From contig NZ_QYCZ01000002.1 of assembly GCF_003614945.1 (NCBI RefSeq), positions 57,109 through 121,108 on the forward strand: a stretch of 64,000 bases of DNA. The letters are read 5' to 3'. The notes beneath the pieces are model-generated. The model had not been told where the DNA came from and did no database searches. It saw only the letters and a program-made list of their open reading frames with translations. The stretch is from Bergeyella cardium. Lineage in GTDB: Bacteria > Bacteroidota > Bacteroidia > Flavobacteriales > Weeksellaceae. The first letter of the stretch is position 1; each line of letters starts with the position of its first letter. Below, in pieces: positions 24,026 through 32,844 of this stretch. Position numbers and translations under genes: made by a program.

Positions 24026-24564
24026 TTAATAATTATATCTTTTATCAAATCGCCCTTCGGTGATTTTTATAATTTGTCCTTCTCTATTTTTTGCTTCAAA
24101 CTCAAAAGTACCAGACACTACTTTTTTATCTCTATCCAAATAGGTTATTATCATATGACCCTTTGTTGCAAGATAACCTTCACCAAAAAATTCAGGAATA
24201 TACATAGCTCGATTACTAAAAGCCATACTATCATTTTCTATAAATATATATTTTTATTAATCTTTACACTATCAGTATAGATTTTTATATAGAGCTGGCT
24301 TCCTTCATCAAATACTTTCCTTACATTTAATCTTACAATTTCATAGCCTCCATTTTTTTCTACATAAGTCCCTCCGCCCCCTATTTTAGGGATATAGTTC
24401 CTACTCACCACCCAGACTTTACCATCTACTTTACAGCCAGCGGTATTGGCGCCTTTTTTTGTGGCTTCGGGGAGAATGTCAGGGTTTACTCCCTTGTCTC
24501 TATCTCTTTCTTCGCAGCCTGTAAGCAGTATGCTTGCTAAGATTATTAATAAAATTCTTTTCAT
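24026..24564 (-). pseudogene. Frameshifted DUF6252-like lipoprotein gene
   Basis: Two adjacent frames look like halves of one protein. The upstream half (24238-24564, 108 residues) starts MKRILLIILASILLTGC (lipid cysteine C17) and contains AGCKVDGKVWV. The downstream half (24026-24226 from its first ATG) contains VSGTFEFEAKN and KITEGRFD, the expected C-terminal pattern of DUF6252/DUF5025-like lipoproteins. The first frame runs into TAG at 24238-24240, inside an AT-repeat (ATATATA) with an A5 run. Joining the frames there gives a continuous sequence through FIENDSMAFSN. It is either a real frameshift (possibly slippage or phase variation) or a base-call error. Confidence 0.7.
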
Positions 24565-24593
24565 TTTTAATGATTTTTAAGTATTTAACCCCT

Positions 24594-24601
24594 CAAAGAT
24601 A
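24594..24601 (-). promoter_or_regulatory. Promoter -7 box, DUF6252-like gene
   Basis: TATCTTTG on the minus strand, 29 bases before the ATG. Confidence 0.5.
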
Positions 24602-24688
24602 ATATTATTTATTAATTAAAGATATTTTATATAACAGCAAAACAATGATATTTATCACATCAAAAACTCAGCGAAGAGAAATAAAAAA

Positions 24689-24707
24689 ACCGCCCAGAAT
24701 AGGCGGT
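24689..24707 (-). terminator. Terminator of the fabD-GYDIA pair
   Basis: A six-base GC-rich stem ACCGCC/GGCGGT with a seven-base loop, followed on the minus strand by TTTTTTAT; 22 bases past the GYDIA kinase stop. Confidence 0.8.
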
Positions 24708-24729
24708 GAAAAATCGTTATATGGATAGG

Positions 24730-25638
24730 CTATTGAATAATCTCCTCCCAGCTAAAAAAGGTAGAAAAGCCCCGCTCTTGAAAGTACTCTTGATAATTTT
24801 CAGTTTTCCTTGTGAGTACAAAATCGCCCCCCCAAGCTCCGAGGCTCTTTATAAAACAGGGGTAGTTGGCAAAGAGCTTTTGCTTTGCGGTAGCTATCCC
24901 AAGAAATGCCGATAGCCGCGCTTCGTGCTGGGATATTAGCTCGGAAAATCGGTCTATATCGGTAGTTTTTAGCAGCTCCTCTGTAAGTTGAGAAAAGAAA
25001 TCTATTAGCGCTGTGGTTTTCTCTTTCTGCCTGTACATCGCTATGCCTTCCCGAGAATCCTGCTTCTGATTGAGATGCACAAAAAGCAGTTCATCTCTAA
25101 ACTCAGGATTGAAATCTACTCGGCGAATGCTCCTCTTCCCAGCCTCTAACTGGTAAAGAATTGGGGAATTTTCCTGCGCCACTGCAATATCATAACCCGA
25201 ACCACCGAGAGAAAGGGCATTCAGCTCAAAGGCATCAATACCCGACCAGCGGGCAAGGTTATTCATCAGGGTAGAACTGCTCCCCAAGCCATAATCGGCA
25301 GGGAATTGCAGGTGGGTTTTAATAAAATAAGAGCTATCGCCCTGCAACTTTTTGGGCGATAGCTTCTGGATATTCTTTAAGGTTCTAACAATAAACTCAG
25401 CAGAAGCAGGGATATTGGTTTCAAGGATTTTCCAGCTTTTATAATCTATCCTAATGCTTAGCCAGTGCTTATTCTGGTGGTAGGCCTCCCAATGCAGTAT
25501 AGACTTGCCGTCTTCCTTTTCATCACAAGCTAACTCCTGTCCCCAGACTGTGGGCAGAGCCAGCGCCAAAGCACCGTCTAAGACCACATACTCCGAGCTA
25601 ATGAGCAATTTACCTGCTGAAAAAGTTTCAAATACCAT
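24730..25638 (-). CDS. GYDIA family GHMP kinase
   Basis: A 302-residue GHMP-fold kinase named after its signature, present here as GGSGYDIAVA. The glycine-serine-rich ATP loop GLGSSSTL lies about 30 residues before it. The family is typical of Flavobacteriia and resembles mevalonate and phosphomevalonate kinases, but its substrate is not known. Its ATG shares a base with the fabD stop (TAATG), so the two are coupled, which hints at a lipid or isoprenoid substrate without proving it. Confidence 0.85.
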   Translation of the reverse strand: MVFETFSAGKLLISSEYVVLDGALALALPTVWGQELACDEKEDGKSILHWEAYHQNKHWLSIRIDYKSWKILETNIPASAEFIVRTLKNIQKLSPKKLQGDSSYFIKTHLQFPADYGLGSSSTLMNNLARWSGIDAFELNALSLGGSGYDIAVAQENSPILYQLEAGKRSIRRVDFNPEFRDELLFVHLNQKQDSREGIAMYRQKEKTTALIDFFSQLTEELLKTTDIDRFSELISQHEARLSAFLGIATAKQKLFANYPCFIKSLGAWGGDFVLTRKTENYQEYFQERGFSTFFSWEEIIQ

Positions 25639-26513
25639 TAGTCTACGGAACTCACTTCTACTGATGCGTCTATTTTCTTAATCATCCCTTGTAGAGCCTT
25701 ACCTGGACCTATCTCTACAAAGCTGGAAGCACCGTCTTTTATCATATTCTGTACCGACTGCGTCCATTTCACAGAGCCTGTAAGCTGTGCGATGAGGTTC
25801 TTTTTAATTTCCTCTGCATCGGTTACGGCTGTTGTCGTTACATTTTGATAAACAGGTATCCGTGCATTCTTAAACTCAGTTGTATTAATGGCTTTTGCCA
25901 GTCTCTCCTGTGCGGGCTGCATCAGTGGCGAGTGGAAAGCACCATTTACAGGCAATAGCAATGCTCTTTTGGCTCCTGCTTCCTTCATCTTTGCGCAAGC
26001 CTCTTCTACGGCTTTGGTTTCTCCAGAGATTACGAGCTGACCAGGGCAGTTGTAGTTCGCAGGTACCACCACTCGTTCTACACTGCTACAAATCTCCTCT
26101 ACTTTTTCATCTGACAAACCGAGGATGGCTGCCATCGCTCCTGCACTGGCATTGCAAGCCTCCTGCATCGCTTTTGCTCTCTCGGAAACGAGCCTTAGAC
26201 CGTCCTCAAACGAGAGTACGCCACTTACGACAAGCGCTGAAAACTCCCCGAGAGAGTGCCCCGCTACCATTTTAGCATCGGTGATGTCCATAGATTTTGC
26301 TTTGGCTACGGAATGAATGAAAATAGCAGGCTGAGTAACGCTTGTCTGCTTTAAGTCTTCATCTGTACCGTTAAACATTATATTTAATATGTCAAACCCC
26401 AGTATCTCATTTGCGGAATCCATTAATGATTTAATCTCCGAATTGGATTCGTACAACGCCTTCCCCATTCCTACAAACTGTGCCCCTTGTCCAGGGAATA
26501 CTAATGCTTTCAT
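25638..26513 (-). CDS. fabD: Malonyl-CoA:ACP transacylase
   Basis: A 291-residue enzyme that loads malonate onto acyl carrier protein for fatty-acid synthesis. The N-terminal FPGQGAQ, nucleophile S87 in GHSLGE and catalytic histidine in GAFHSPLM are all present, and the length is normal. It is cytosolic. It overlaps the GYDIA kinase gene by one base and lies 41 bases downstream of the LysM/PBP1 gene. Confidence 0.95.
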   Translation of the reverse strand: MKALVFPGQGAQFVGMGKALYESNSEIKSLMDSANEILGFDILNIMFNGTDEDLKQTSVTQPAIFIHSVAKAKSMDITDAKMVAGHSLGEFSALVVSGVLSFEDGLRLVSERAKAMQEACNASAGAMAAILGLSDEKVEEICSSVERVVVPANYNCPGQLVISGETKAVEEACAKMKEAGAKRALLLPVNGAFHSPLMQPAQERLAKAINTTEFKNARIPVYQNVTTTAVTDAEEIKKNLIAQLTGSVKWTQSVQNMIKDGASSFVEIGPGKALQGMIKKIDASVEVSSVD

Positions 26514-26554
26514 TTGTCTCTGTTTAATTATTCAATTCTTTAGTCTATTGTTTT

Positions 26555-28231
26555 CTATTGTGGAATAAGCCTTACCACTCGGTATCCTGTGTTTATATAC
26601 GCACCGTTGGGCTTAGTTCTCACATACTCAAATTTAGTAGCGAGCTGAGTTTGGGTTTTTCCCATTTGCTTGAAGAGCTCTCCTCTGCTATTTTCCCGTG
26701 AAAGGATGTCATTCACCACATCAAAACCGATGATAGCAAACCTGCTCGGTGTTTTGCAATACTTCTCTCTATAATCTGCTAATACTTGCTTCTCAAAATC
26801 TCCATCAGTATTGATTTTCCTGTCTACAAGATAAACCAAACTCGCCTGAGAGAGCTCGTTTACTTTCTTATCAAAGCTTGGGCTGTGGTACAGGCTGAAT
26901 GCCTTTATACCTTCGGTCTCTTTTGTAAGGGCAATTACTTTATTGGTGAAAGCATTCCCCTCTTCTGTTTTAGAACTGTTGGAAGCAAAAATCGCGATGA
27001 CTGGTGCTTTCTGCCCTGTCATCATATTCTTATCAAGGCTTATCTCATCGGCAGAAGTTATGATTTTAATCTGTGCTTTTTTGAGGGATTTCTCTATACT
27101 CTGCTTTAAGAGGTTTGCCACAGATTTATCCGCCCCTGAGACGATGTATATTTTCTCATTATTATATGCCTGCACTACTTCTTTGGCTATTCTGTCTGAG
27201 TAGATATTATCGGCAGTCTCCATAATGACTAAGTTGCTGTAATCGTAGAGCTCTTCGGAGTTTGCAAGCGGTGCTACCACAGGGATTTTTTTATCTCCAA
27301 GGAAGTCCATCACCTCTATAATATTTGACTTAAAGAAAGGCCCGATGATTAAGTCTGTATTATCCTGATTAATCTGAGACAATGAGTTTTTAAAACTCTT
27401 CTCACTGCCTGTGTCTATGATTTTAACATCCATCTTCAGCCCCTTTCTCGCTTGCCTTTCCATTGCTAGCCTCGCTCCTGAGAGGAAGTCTGTAAAGCTC
27501 GCACGATACTTTGTATCATTGGAATCAAAACCGAAAGGCATCATCAATACGATATTCAGAGTACCTGATGCCTTCTTTACATAAGCTGGTTCCAGCTTCC
27601 TAATCTTAATTGTAGCACCAGCTTTCAGTCCGTCTGCAATTTGTGGATTGAGCTCCAGCAATTGGTCAAGACTAATGCTGTATTTATTAATAATACCAAA
27701 GACCGTATCTCCGCTTTGTACAGTGTGAGTAACATATTCGTCTCCATTACCTGCGGGTGTAGGCTCTGGCTTCTCGGTTCTCGGCTTTTCTATTTCTGGC
27801 GTTTGCTTTGGAGCTGTTGTAGTAAAGGCTTTTTTATCTGCATATTTTTCTATATTCTCTATCGGCAGGCTAATCTCTTCACCAATCTGCATCATCAGGT
27901 TGGGATTGAGTTTTCGGATTTCTGCTTCAGTAATGTGGTACTGCCTTGTAAGCCCATAGAGGGTTTGCTTCGGCTGTAGAATAATTGTCCCCAGCTTTCC
28001 AGATTTAGCGGGTAGAGCTTCTTTCTTTTCTTTACCTTTTACTACGAGTACATCTCCTATATTGAGGACTCCTTCTTTCACTTTCGGATTAAGGCGGTAG
28101 AACTCATCGAGGGACATCCCATACCTTTTAGAGATATTATATGCGGTGTCTCCTTTTTCCACAGTATGTTTCTTCTGTGCAAATAATGCAGAAAAGCTCA
28201 TAAGACCTGCCAATACAAATATTCTTTTCAT
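26555..28231 (-). CDS. LysM and PBP1 domain protein
   Basis: A 558-residue secreted protein with a signal peptide (cleavage after LFAQ), three LysM repeats (about residues 21-66, 82-125 and 165-212, for example VEKGDTAYNISKRYG and VQSGDTVFGIINKYS) and a type 1 periplasmic-binding fold (about residues 225-558). LysM repeats bind peptidoglycan; the PBP1 domain resembles amino-acid sensors and the LpoA type of synthase activator. A wall-anchored sensor or regulator of peptidoglycan synthesis is plausible but unproven. It appears to lead the transcript that includes fabD. Confidence 0.85.
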   Translation of the reverse strand: MKRIFVLAGLMSFSALFAQKKHTVEKGDTAYNISKRYGMSLDEFYRLNPKVKEGVLNIGDVLVVKGKEKKEALPAKSGKLGTIILQPKQTLYGLTRQYHITEAEIRKLNPNLMMQIGEEISLPIENIEKYADKKAFTTTAPKQTPEIEKPRTEKPEPTPAGNGDEYVTHTVQSGDTVFGIINKYSISLDQLLELNPQIADGLKAGATIKIRKLEPAYVKKASGTLNIVLMMPFGFDSNDTKYRASFTDFLSGARLAMERQARKGLKMDVKIIDTGSEKSFKNSLSQINQDNTDLIIGPFFKSNIIEVMDFLGDKKIPVVAPLANSEELYDYSNLVIMETADNIYSDRIAKEVVQAYNNEKIYIVSGADKSVANLLKQSIEKSLKKAQIKIITSADEISLDKNMMTGQKAPVIAIFASNSSKTEEGNAFTNKVIALTKETEGIKAFSLYHSPSFDKKVNELSQASLVYLVDRKINTDGDFEKQVLADYREKYCKTPSRFAIIGFDVVNDILSRENSRGELFKQMGKTQTQLATKFEYVRTKPNGAYINTGYRVVRLIPQ

Positions 28232-28250
28232 CTTTTAGTTTATAATGTTA

Positions 28251-28258
28251 CAAATGTA
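28251..28258 (-). promoter_or_regulatory. Promoter -7 box, LysM/PBP1-fabD unit
   Basis: TACATTTG on the minus strand, 20 bases before the ATG. Confidence 0.5.
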
Positions 28259-28306
28259 GAGTTTTAAAATTGTCTGTACAATTATCCATCCTCCGAAATA
28301 AAAGAA

Positions 28307-28702
28307 TTAAAGTCCTGCACCTACCTTTTCTAAAACCTCTGTAGGGAATAGGGCTTCATCTATGAAGTATTGTATTACAGCTTTCTTCATCAGGAGGGTT
28401 TGTTCGTTGGGTTTTAGCTCTGGCAAGGCTTCCAGCTCATCAAAGTGAGGGTAGCCATCGTCATCATAATGTGAAAATTTATAATACCCAAAGGGCTGTA
28501 AGAGCCTGCACACGGCAATATGAATCATATTAATCTTATCATCTTTGGTATATTCTTGCTTACCGCTGCCCAGCTCCTGTATTCCTATAAGGAAGAGGAT
28601 GGTCTCTATAGGGACATTCTTTTCTGTATCAAAATTTATTTGGAAAAAATGCTCTACTTCTTTCCAGAGTTCTGCTTCTGTCATCATTTTATTCGTCTTC
28701 AT
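28307..28702 (-). CDS. Conserved hypothetical protein
   Basis: A 131-residue acidic soluble protein without signal peptide. A central HYDDDGYPHFDELEALP segment and an IETILFLIGIQELG helix are its most distinctive parts. I recognise no domain, though I believe close relatives occur in Flavobacteriia. Its ATG directly abuts the stop of the S9 peptidase gene, so it is probably co-translated with it. Confidence 0.6.
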   Translation of the reverse strand: MKTNKMMTEAELWKEVEHFFQINFDTEKNVPIETILFLIGIQELGSGKQEYTKDDKINMIHIAVCRLLQPFGYYKFSHYDDDGYPHFDELEALPELKPNEQTLLMKKAVIQYFIDEALFPTEVLEKVGAGL

Positions 28703-30760
28703 TTAAAGTTTATTCTTATGATTAGCTTCACATTTCAGTATAAAGGCATATTCTAATGCATCTTCTTTTAAGCTCTCGAACCTGCCACTCGCACCGCCGT
28801 GCCCAGAGTCCATATCGGTTTTAAAGATAAGGATATTGGCATCGGTTTTAAGGTCTCGGAGCTTTGCCACCCACTTTGCCGGTTCCCAGTACTGCACCTG
28901 AGAGTCGTGAAAGCCTGTTGTGATGAGCATATTCGGATAATCCTTTGCCTCCACATTATCGTATGGGGAGTAGGATTTCATATAATGATAGTATTCCTCA
29001 ATATTCGGGTTGCCCCACTCGTCATATTCCCCAGTGGTAAGGGGGATAGAGTCGTCCAGCATTGTGGTTACCACATCTACGAAAGGCACTTGGGCAATTA
29101 TCCCATTGAAAACCTCAGGGGCAATATTTGCCACCGCACCTACGAGCAGTCCGCCCGCGCTCCCTCCCATAGCATAGAGGTGTTTGGGTGAGGTATAGCT
29201 CTCGCTTACCAAGTATTGTGCAGCATCTATAAAGTCGTAGAAGGTATTTTTTTTATGGAGCATCTTCCCGTCCTCGTACCAGTCTCTTCCCAGATACTCT
29301 CCCCCACGGATGTGCGCAATAGCATAAATAAAGCCCCTGTCTAAGAGCGAAAGCCTAAGGCTGGAAAAGCTCGCATCTACGGTATGCCCGTAGCTCCCAT
29401 ATCCATAGAGCAGCAGGGGAGTCTCTGCTGACTTTGGCGTATCTTTATGATACACCAATGATATAGGGATGAGGGCTTTCCCATCTCTGGACTTCGCCCA
29501 TAGCCTCTCTGATACATAATTCTCAGGAGCAAACTTACCTCCCAGAACTTCCTGCTGTTTGAGGAGCTTAGTCGTTCGTTCCTTCATATTATATTCGTAA
29601 GTAGAGCTCGGTGTGGTGAGTGAGGTATAGCCAAACCTCAGCAGAGGGGTATCAAACTCCAAATTCAGCCCGATATACGCCGTATAAGTAGGGTCTGTAA
29701 ACGGAAGCTGATGCTCCACACCAGAAGCATTATCCCTTATCTTGATTTGCAGCAGGCCTTTCTCCCGCTCTTCTATCACGAAATAATCCTTAAAAATTTC
29801 AAAGCCCTCGAGGAGCACAGCCTCTCGATGGGGGATAAAATCCTGCCAATACTCCTTCTCACAATGGCTCACTTTCGTTTTCACGATTTTGAAGTTCGTA
29901 GCTCCATCTGCATTGGTAATGATATAAAATTCATCCTCATAATGCTCCACTGCATACTCTAAATCCTCCTCTCGAGGCTGTAGAATTTTCCACTCGGCAT
30001 TAATATCATCAGCGGGGATGAACCTGTGCTCATCCGACAAAGTACTGGAACTGGAAATAAAAATATAGGCTAAGGATTTCGTTTTATAGACATTGACATC
30101 AAAGGTCTCATCCTCCTCGTGGTAGATGAGCACATCATCTTCAGACGCCGTACCCAGCCTATGTCTGTATACCTGAAATGCCCTTAGGCTCTCGTCTTTC
30201 CTTATATAGAAAATATGCTCACCATCATTTGCCCAAACCGCCTTTCCCGTTGTATTGAGGATTTTATCGGGGAGTATCTCGCCCATCTGCAAGTCTTTAA
30301 AGTTAAGGGTATAGATGCGCCTACCGATATTATCCGATGAGAAGCACGCAATTCTGTTATCCATACTCACCGCAACACTCCTCACCTCAAAAAAAGCCTC
30401 TCCTTCTGCCAGTGCATTTACATCCAGCATCAGTTCATCTTCTGCCTCCAGCGTTTTATACCTTCTATAAAAGAGCGGATACTCCTTCCCATCCTTATAT
30501 TTGATGATATACCAATATCCATTAAAGAAATACGGCAATGATTCATCATCTTTCTTATACCGAGCTTTCATTTCCTCAAAAAGCTCCTGCTGCAAGGGCT
30601 CTGTATCTTTCATTACCGCTTCGCAGTATTTATTTTCTTCTTCTAAATAAGCCCTCACCTCTGGGTTTTCCCTCTCATTAAGCCAGAAATAGGGGTCATT
30701 CCTCTTATCTCCAAACTTCTCGAGTATTTTATCTATTTTCTTCGCTTTTGGAATCTGCAT
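28703..30760 (-). CDS. S9 family peptidase (oligopeptidase B-like)
   Basis: A 685-residue prolyl-oligopeptidase-family enzyme with an N-terminal beta-propeller (about residues 70-400) and a C-terminal alpha/beta-hydrolase domain. The catalytic triad is visible: Ser near 532 in GGSAGGLL, Asp near 617 in HDSQVQYW and His near 653 in DSGHGG. There is no signal peptide, so it is cytosolic, cleaving short peptides. The YGSYG and RGGEYLGRDWYEDGK motifs place it with oligopeptidase B (protease II). A single-codon shift separates it from the following small gene. Confidence 0.92.
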   Translation of the reverse strand: MQIPKAKKIDKILEKFGDKRNDPYFWLNERENPEVRAYLEEENKYCEAVMKDTEPLQQELFEEMKARYKKDDESLPYFFNGYWYIIKYKDGKEYPLFYRRYKTLEAEDELMLDVNALAEGEAFFEVRSVAVSMDNRIACFSSDNIGRRIYTLNFKDLQMGEILPDKILNTTGKAVWANDGEHIFYIRKDESLRAFQVYRHRLGTASEDDVLIYHEEDETFDVNVYKTKSLAYIFISSSSTLSDEHRFIPADDINAEWKILQPREEDLEYAVEHYEDEFYIITNADGATNFKIVKTKVSHCEKEYWQDFIPHREAVLLEGFEIFKDYFVIEEREKGLLQIKIRDNASGVEHQLPFTDPTYTAYIGLNLEFDTPLLRFGYTSLTTPSSTYEYNMKERTTKLLKQQEVLGGKFAPENYVSERLWAKSRDGKALIPISLVYHKDTPKSAETPLLLYGYGSYGHTVDASFSSLRLSLLDRGFIYAIAHIRGGEYLGRDWYEDGKMLHKKNTFYDFIDAAQYLVSESYTSPKHLYAMGGSAGGLLVGAVANIAPEVFNGIIAQVPFVDVVTTMLDDSIPLTTGEYDEWGNPNIEEYYHYMKSYSPYDNVEAKDYPNMLITTGFHDSQVQYWEPAKWVAKLRDLKTDANILIFKTDMDSGHGGASGRFESLKEDALEYAFILKCEANHKNKL

Positions 30761-30779
30761 TTTATCTTTTTTAAGGAGG

Positions 30780-30787
30780 CAAAGATA
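30780..30787 (-). promoter_or_regulatory. Promoter -7 box, S9 peptidase
   Basis: TATCTTTG on the minus strand, 20 bases before the ATG. A GGAG-type sequence lies between box and start. Confidence 0.5.
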
Positions 30788-30810
30788 ATAAAACTGCTAA
30801 CGAGCGCCAT

Positions 30811-31063
30811 AGCCGGCGAGGCACTCATTAGCACGAGGAGCAATTACCCACTAGCGTGGGGAGCAATTATTTTTAAATGCCTCCCCTGCTAAGGGGCACC
30901 GTAGCCGGCGAGGCACTCATTAGCACGAGGAGCACTTACCCTGTCCCGGTACCGGAAGCCTTTAGCAAGGCAGGCACAGCTTCCAGCTGACGGACTTAGC
31001 CACAGCGTGGCAGGTACTTAATTACCCTATCAGGACACCCCGAGCCTTTAGCAAGGCAGGCAC
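30811..31063. repeat. Cluster of dispersed GC-rich intergenic repeats
   Basis: The 440-base gap between the S9 gene and xrtF is mostly repeat. A 32-base word is present twice without mismatch (30811-30842 and 30903-30934). Between them lies GCCTCCCCTGCTAAGGGGC (30878-30896), which recurs near 36750. A 41-base word at 30958-30998 matches 15251-15291 at 36 positions, and its first 20 bases recur at 31044-31063. No frame here looks coding. The rest of the gap (31064-31140) is more GC-rich sequence of the same style. Confidence 0.8.
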
Positions 31064-31156
31064 TTACCCCGTCAGGGTGCCCTGAGTCCTTCGAAAGGCA
31101 GACAATTTACCTGTTGGGAAGCAAAAATGAAATCGCCAGTGGGCTACGGGGTTTTG

Positions 31157-31164
31157 TATATTTG
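31157..31164 (+). promoter_or_regulatory. Promoter -7 box, xrtF
   Basis: TATATTTG, 37 bases before the xrtF ATG and just past the repeat cluster. Confidence 0.6.
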
Positions 31165-31201
31165 CAGCAGGAAATCGTTTTCCTAGAATTAAAATTAGAT
31201 T

Positions 31202-31738
31202 ATGCTGAAAGATTTTAAGCCCGCACTTTTTATTTTGATAAGGTTTTTGGGAATTTATATTGTATTGGTCTTTGTGTATCAAACTTACCTGAACGCTTAT
31301 GAGGGACAGATAACCGACCCTATAACGCGGTGGATAGCCGAGCAACCCTCCTTTATACAAACTCAATGCGGGTACAAAACTACGCTGGTGGATAGTGAGC
31401 AATACAGCGGTACGCTCTTCCAGATCGGGAATGTCTATACCTCGCGGATGGTGGAAGGGTGCAATGCAATCTCGGTTATCATCCTTTTTCTGGCGTTTAT
31501 CTTTGCATTCTACAAGGGTGGGAAGACCTTTGTATTTGCGGGGGTGGGGGTGCTTATCCTCCATCTGATGAATATATTGAGGATAGCGGCGATAAACATC
31601 GTAGCGATAGAGCTATCGGCAGAGGATTTTAAAATTGCCCACGATTACTTCTTCCCAGCGATAATTTATGGGACGGTAGTAGTGCTTTGGCTGGTTTGGA
31701 TTAAGTTTTTTGTATTGAAGAGAGATGAAAATCATTAA
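31202..31738 (+). CDS. xrtF: Exosortase family protein XrtF
   Basis: A 178-residue integral membrane protein with about five hydrophobic segments. The exosortase catalytic triad is visible as C87 (VEGCNA), R127 (NILRIAAIN) and H147 (AHDYFFP). Size and motifs suit XrtF, the short exosortase of Flavobacteriia. Exosortases are membrane transpeptidases that cut a C-terminal sorting signal; the XrtF target is not known to me, and no protein in this window shows an obvious matching tail. It overlaps the following partner gene by 14 bases. Confidence 0.88.
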   Translation: MLKDFKPALFILIRFLGIYIVLVFVYQTYLNAYEGQITDPITRWIAEQPSFIQTQCGYKTTLVDSEQYSGTLFQIGNVYTSRMVEGCNAISVIILFLAFIFAFYKGGKTFVFAGVGVLILHLMNILRIAAINIVAIELSAEDFKIAHDYFFPAIIYGTVVVLWLVWIKFFVLKRDENH

Positions 31739-32162
31739 TTGGCTTATTGTAATTGCCTGCATACTGGGGCTTATCTTCGTTAGGGTTTTGGAAGCAAAGA
31801 TATTCTACGACCCGTTTTTGGATTATTTCAGTGGAGTGAGTAAGCCGGAGACTTTCCCGAGATTTGAGTGGGGCAGGCTTATCCTTAGCCATCTATTCAG
31901 ATTCGGGCTAAACCTTTTATTTTCCGTTGTGATGATTTATTTCCTGTTTAGGAGGAAAGATTGGGCGATACAAGCAGCCATTCTAATTGTTTTAGTCTTT
32001 GTGATTACCTTTCCGCTCTACCTCTACTGCATCTCTACAGCGTTTGAGGTGGGGCATCTGTTCTCGTTTTATATGAGGCGGTTCGTTATCCAGCCGCTCA
32101 TCGTACTGCTGATTATCCCAATGTTTTATTACAGGAAGAATATTTCTCAAGCTGAGGATTAA
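31725..32162 (+). CDS. Exosortase F system-associated protein
   Basis: A 145-residue protein with four predicted membrane segments and conserved-looking charged loops (KIFYDPFLDYFSG, EWGRLILSHLFRF). It overlaps xrtF by 14 bases and matches the protein that regularly follows XrtF in Flavobacteriia. Its role is unknown; it may be a chaperone or accessory subunit of the sortase. Its stop overlaps the convergent tsaB stop by four bases, leaving no room for a terminator. Confidence 0.82.
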   Translation: MKIINWLIVIACILGLIFVRVLEAKIFYDPFLDYFSGVSKPETFPRFEWGRLILSHLFRFGLNLLFSVVMIYFLFRRKDWAIQAAILIVLVFVITFPLYLYCISTAFEVGHLFSFYMRRFVIQPLIVLLIIPMFYYRKNISQAED

Positions 32163-32842
32163 TGCTTCTTCTTCGAATCTGCCAGCTTCACCCCTTGAAA
32201 TTCTTTGAGGTAAAAAGGCTCAAAGTAGGCTACATCCTCAAACTGATGGGTATTGAATTTCTTTACGGATTGATGAATCATATACTTCGCCGAAGGATAG
32301 ACCTCTGCTCTAAACCCAGCAGGAAAATGAATAAGAGGCTGGGTTTTTGTAGCTCCATCTCCTATAAAGAGTACTTTGTCACCTTTATATTCCTGAAAGG
32401 AGCTCTCATCTAAAATTTTGCTTTCGGTGGGGATTATCATCTCGCCTGTTTTACCATTAAAGGTTGCGGTATAGACTTCCATTCGCCTCGCATCGATGAG
32501 GGGGATGATGTGGTCAAACCCCGAATTGATAAACGGCTCCACCATAGAATAGAGCGAATTGATGGCGATAAGCGGGAGATTGAGCCCAAAGCAGAAGCCT
32601 TTTGCCGCCGAAGCACCGATGCGCAAGCCCGTGTAAGAGCCTGGACCCATACCAAGACTGATGGCATCAAGGTCTTGGAGGGAGATTTCTGCACCCTCCA
32701 AAGCCCATTGTACGAAAGTGTGGAGATTTTCGGATTGTTTATAGTTTTCAGAGGTCTCCTCGCAGAGGCAAAGGAGGTGCTCGTCATTAGATATCGCTAC
32801 AGAACAGTTTTTAGATGAAGTCTCTATATGCAGAATTTTCAT
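32159..32842 (-). CDS. tsaB: tRNA t6A biosynthesis protein TsaB
   Basis: A 227-residue ASKHA-fold protein, the non-catalytic partner of TsaD in making N6-threonylcarbamoyladenosine at position 37 of ANN-decoding tRNAs. The N-terminus (ILHIETSSKNCSVA) and GMGPGSYTGLRIG match TsaB (YeaZ). Length is normal. Its promoter box ends only two bases before the ATG, so the mRNA may be leaderless. Confidence 0.93.
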   Translation of the reverse strand: MKILHIETSSKNCSVAISNDEHLLCLCEETSENYKQSENLHTFVQWALEGAEISLQDLDAISLGMGPGSYTGLRIGASAAKGFCFGLNLPLIAINSLYSMVEPFINSGFDHIIPLIDARRMEVYTATFNGKTGEMIIPTESKILDESSFQEYKGDKVLFIGDGATKTQPLIHFPAGFRAEVYPSAKYMIHQSVKKFNTHQFEDVAYFEPFYLKEFQGVKLADSKKKH

Positions 32843-32844
32843 CT

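Noticed and set aside
31064..31564. A 166-codon minus-strand frame over xrtF and the repeat gap
   Set aside because: It opposes the intact exosortase catalytic residues and starts inside xrtF; no motif supports it.
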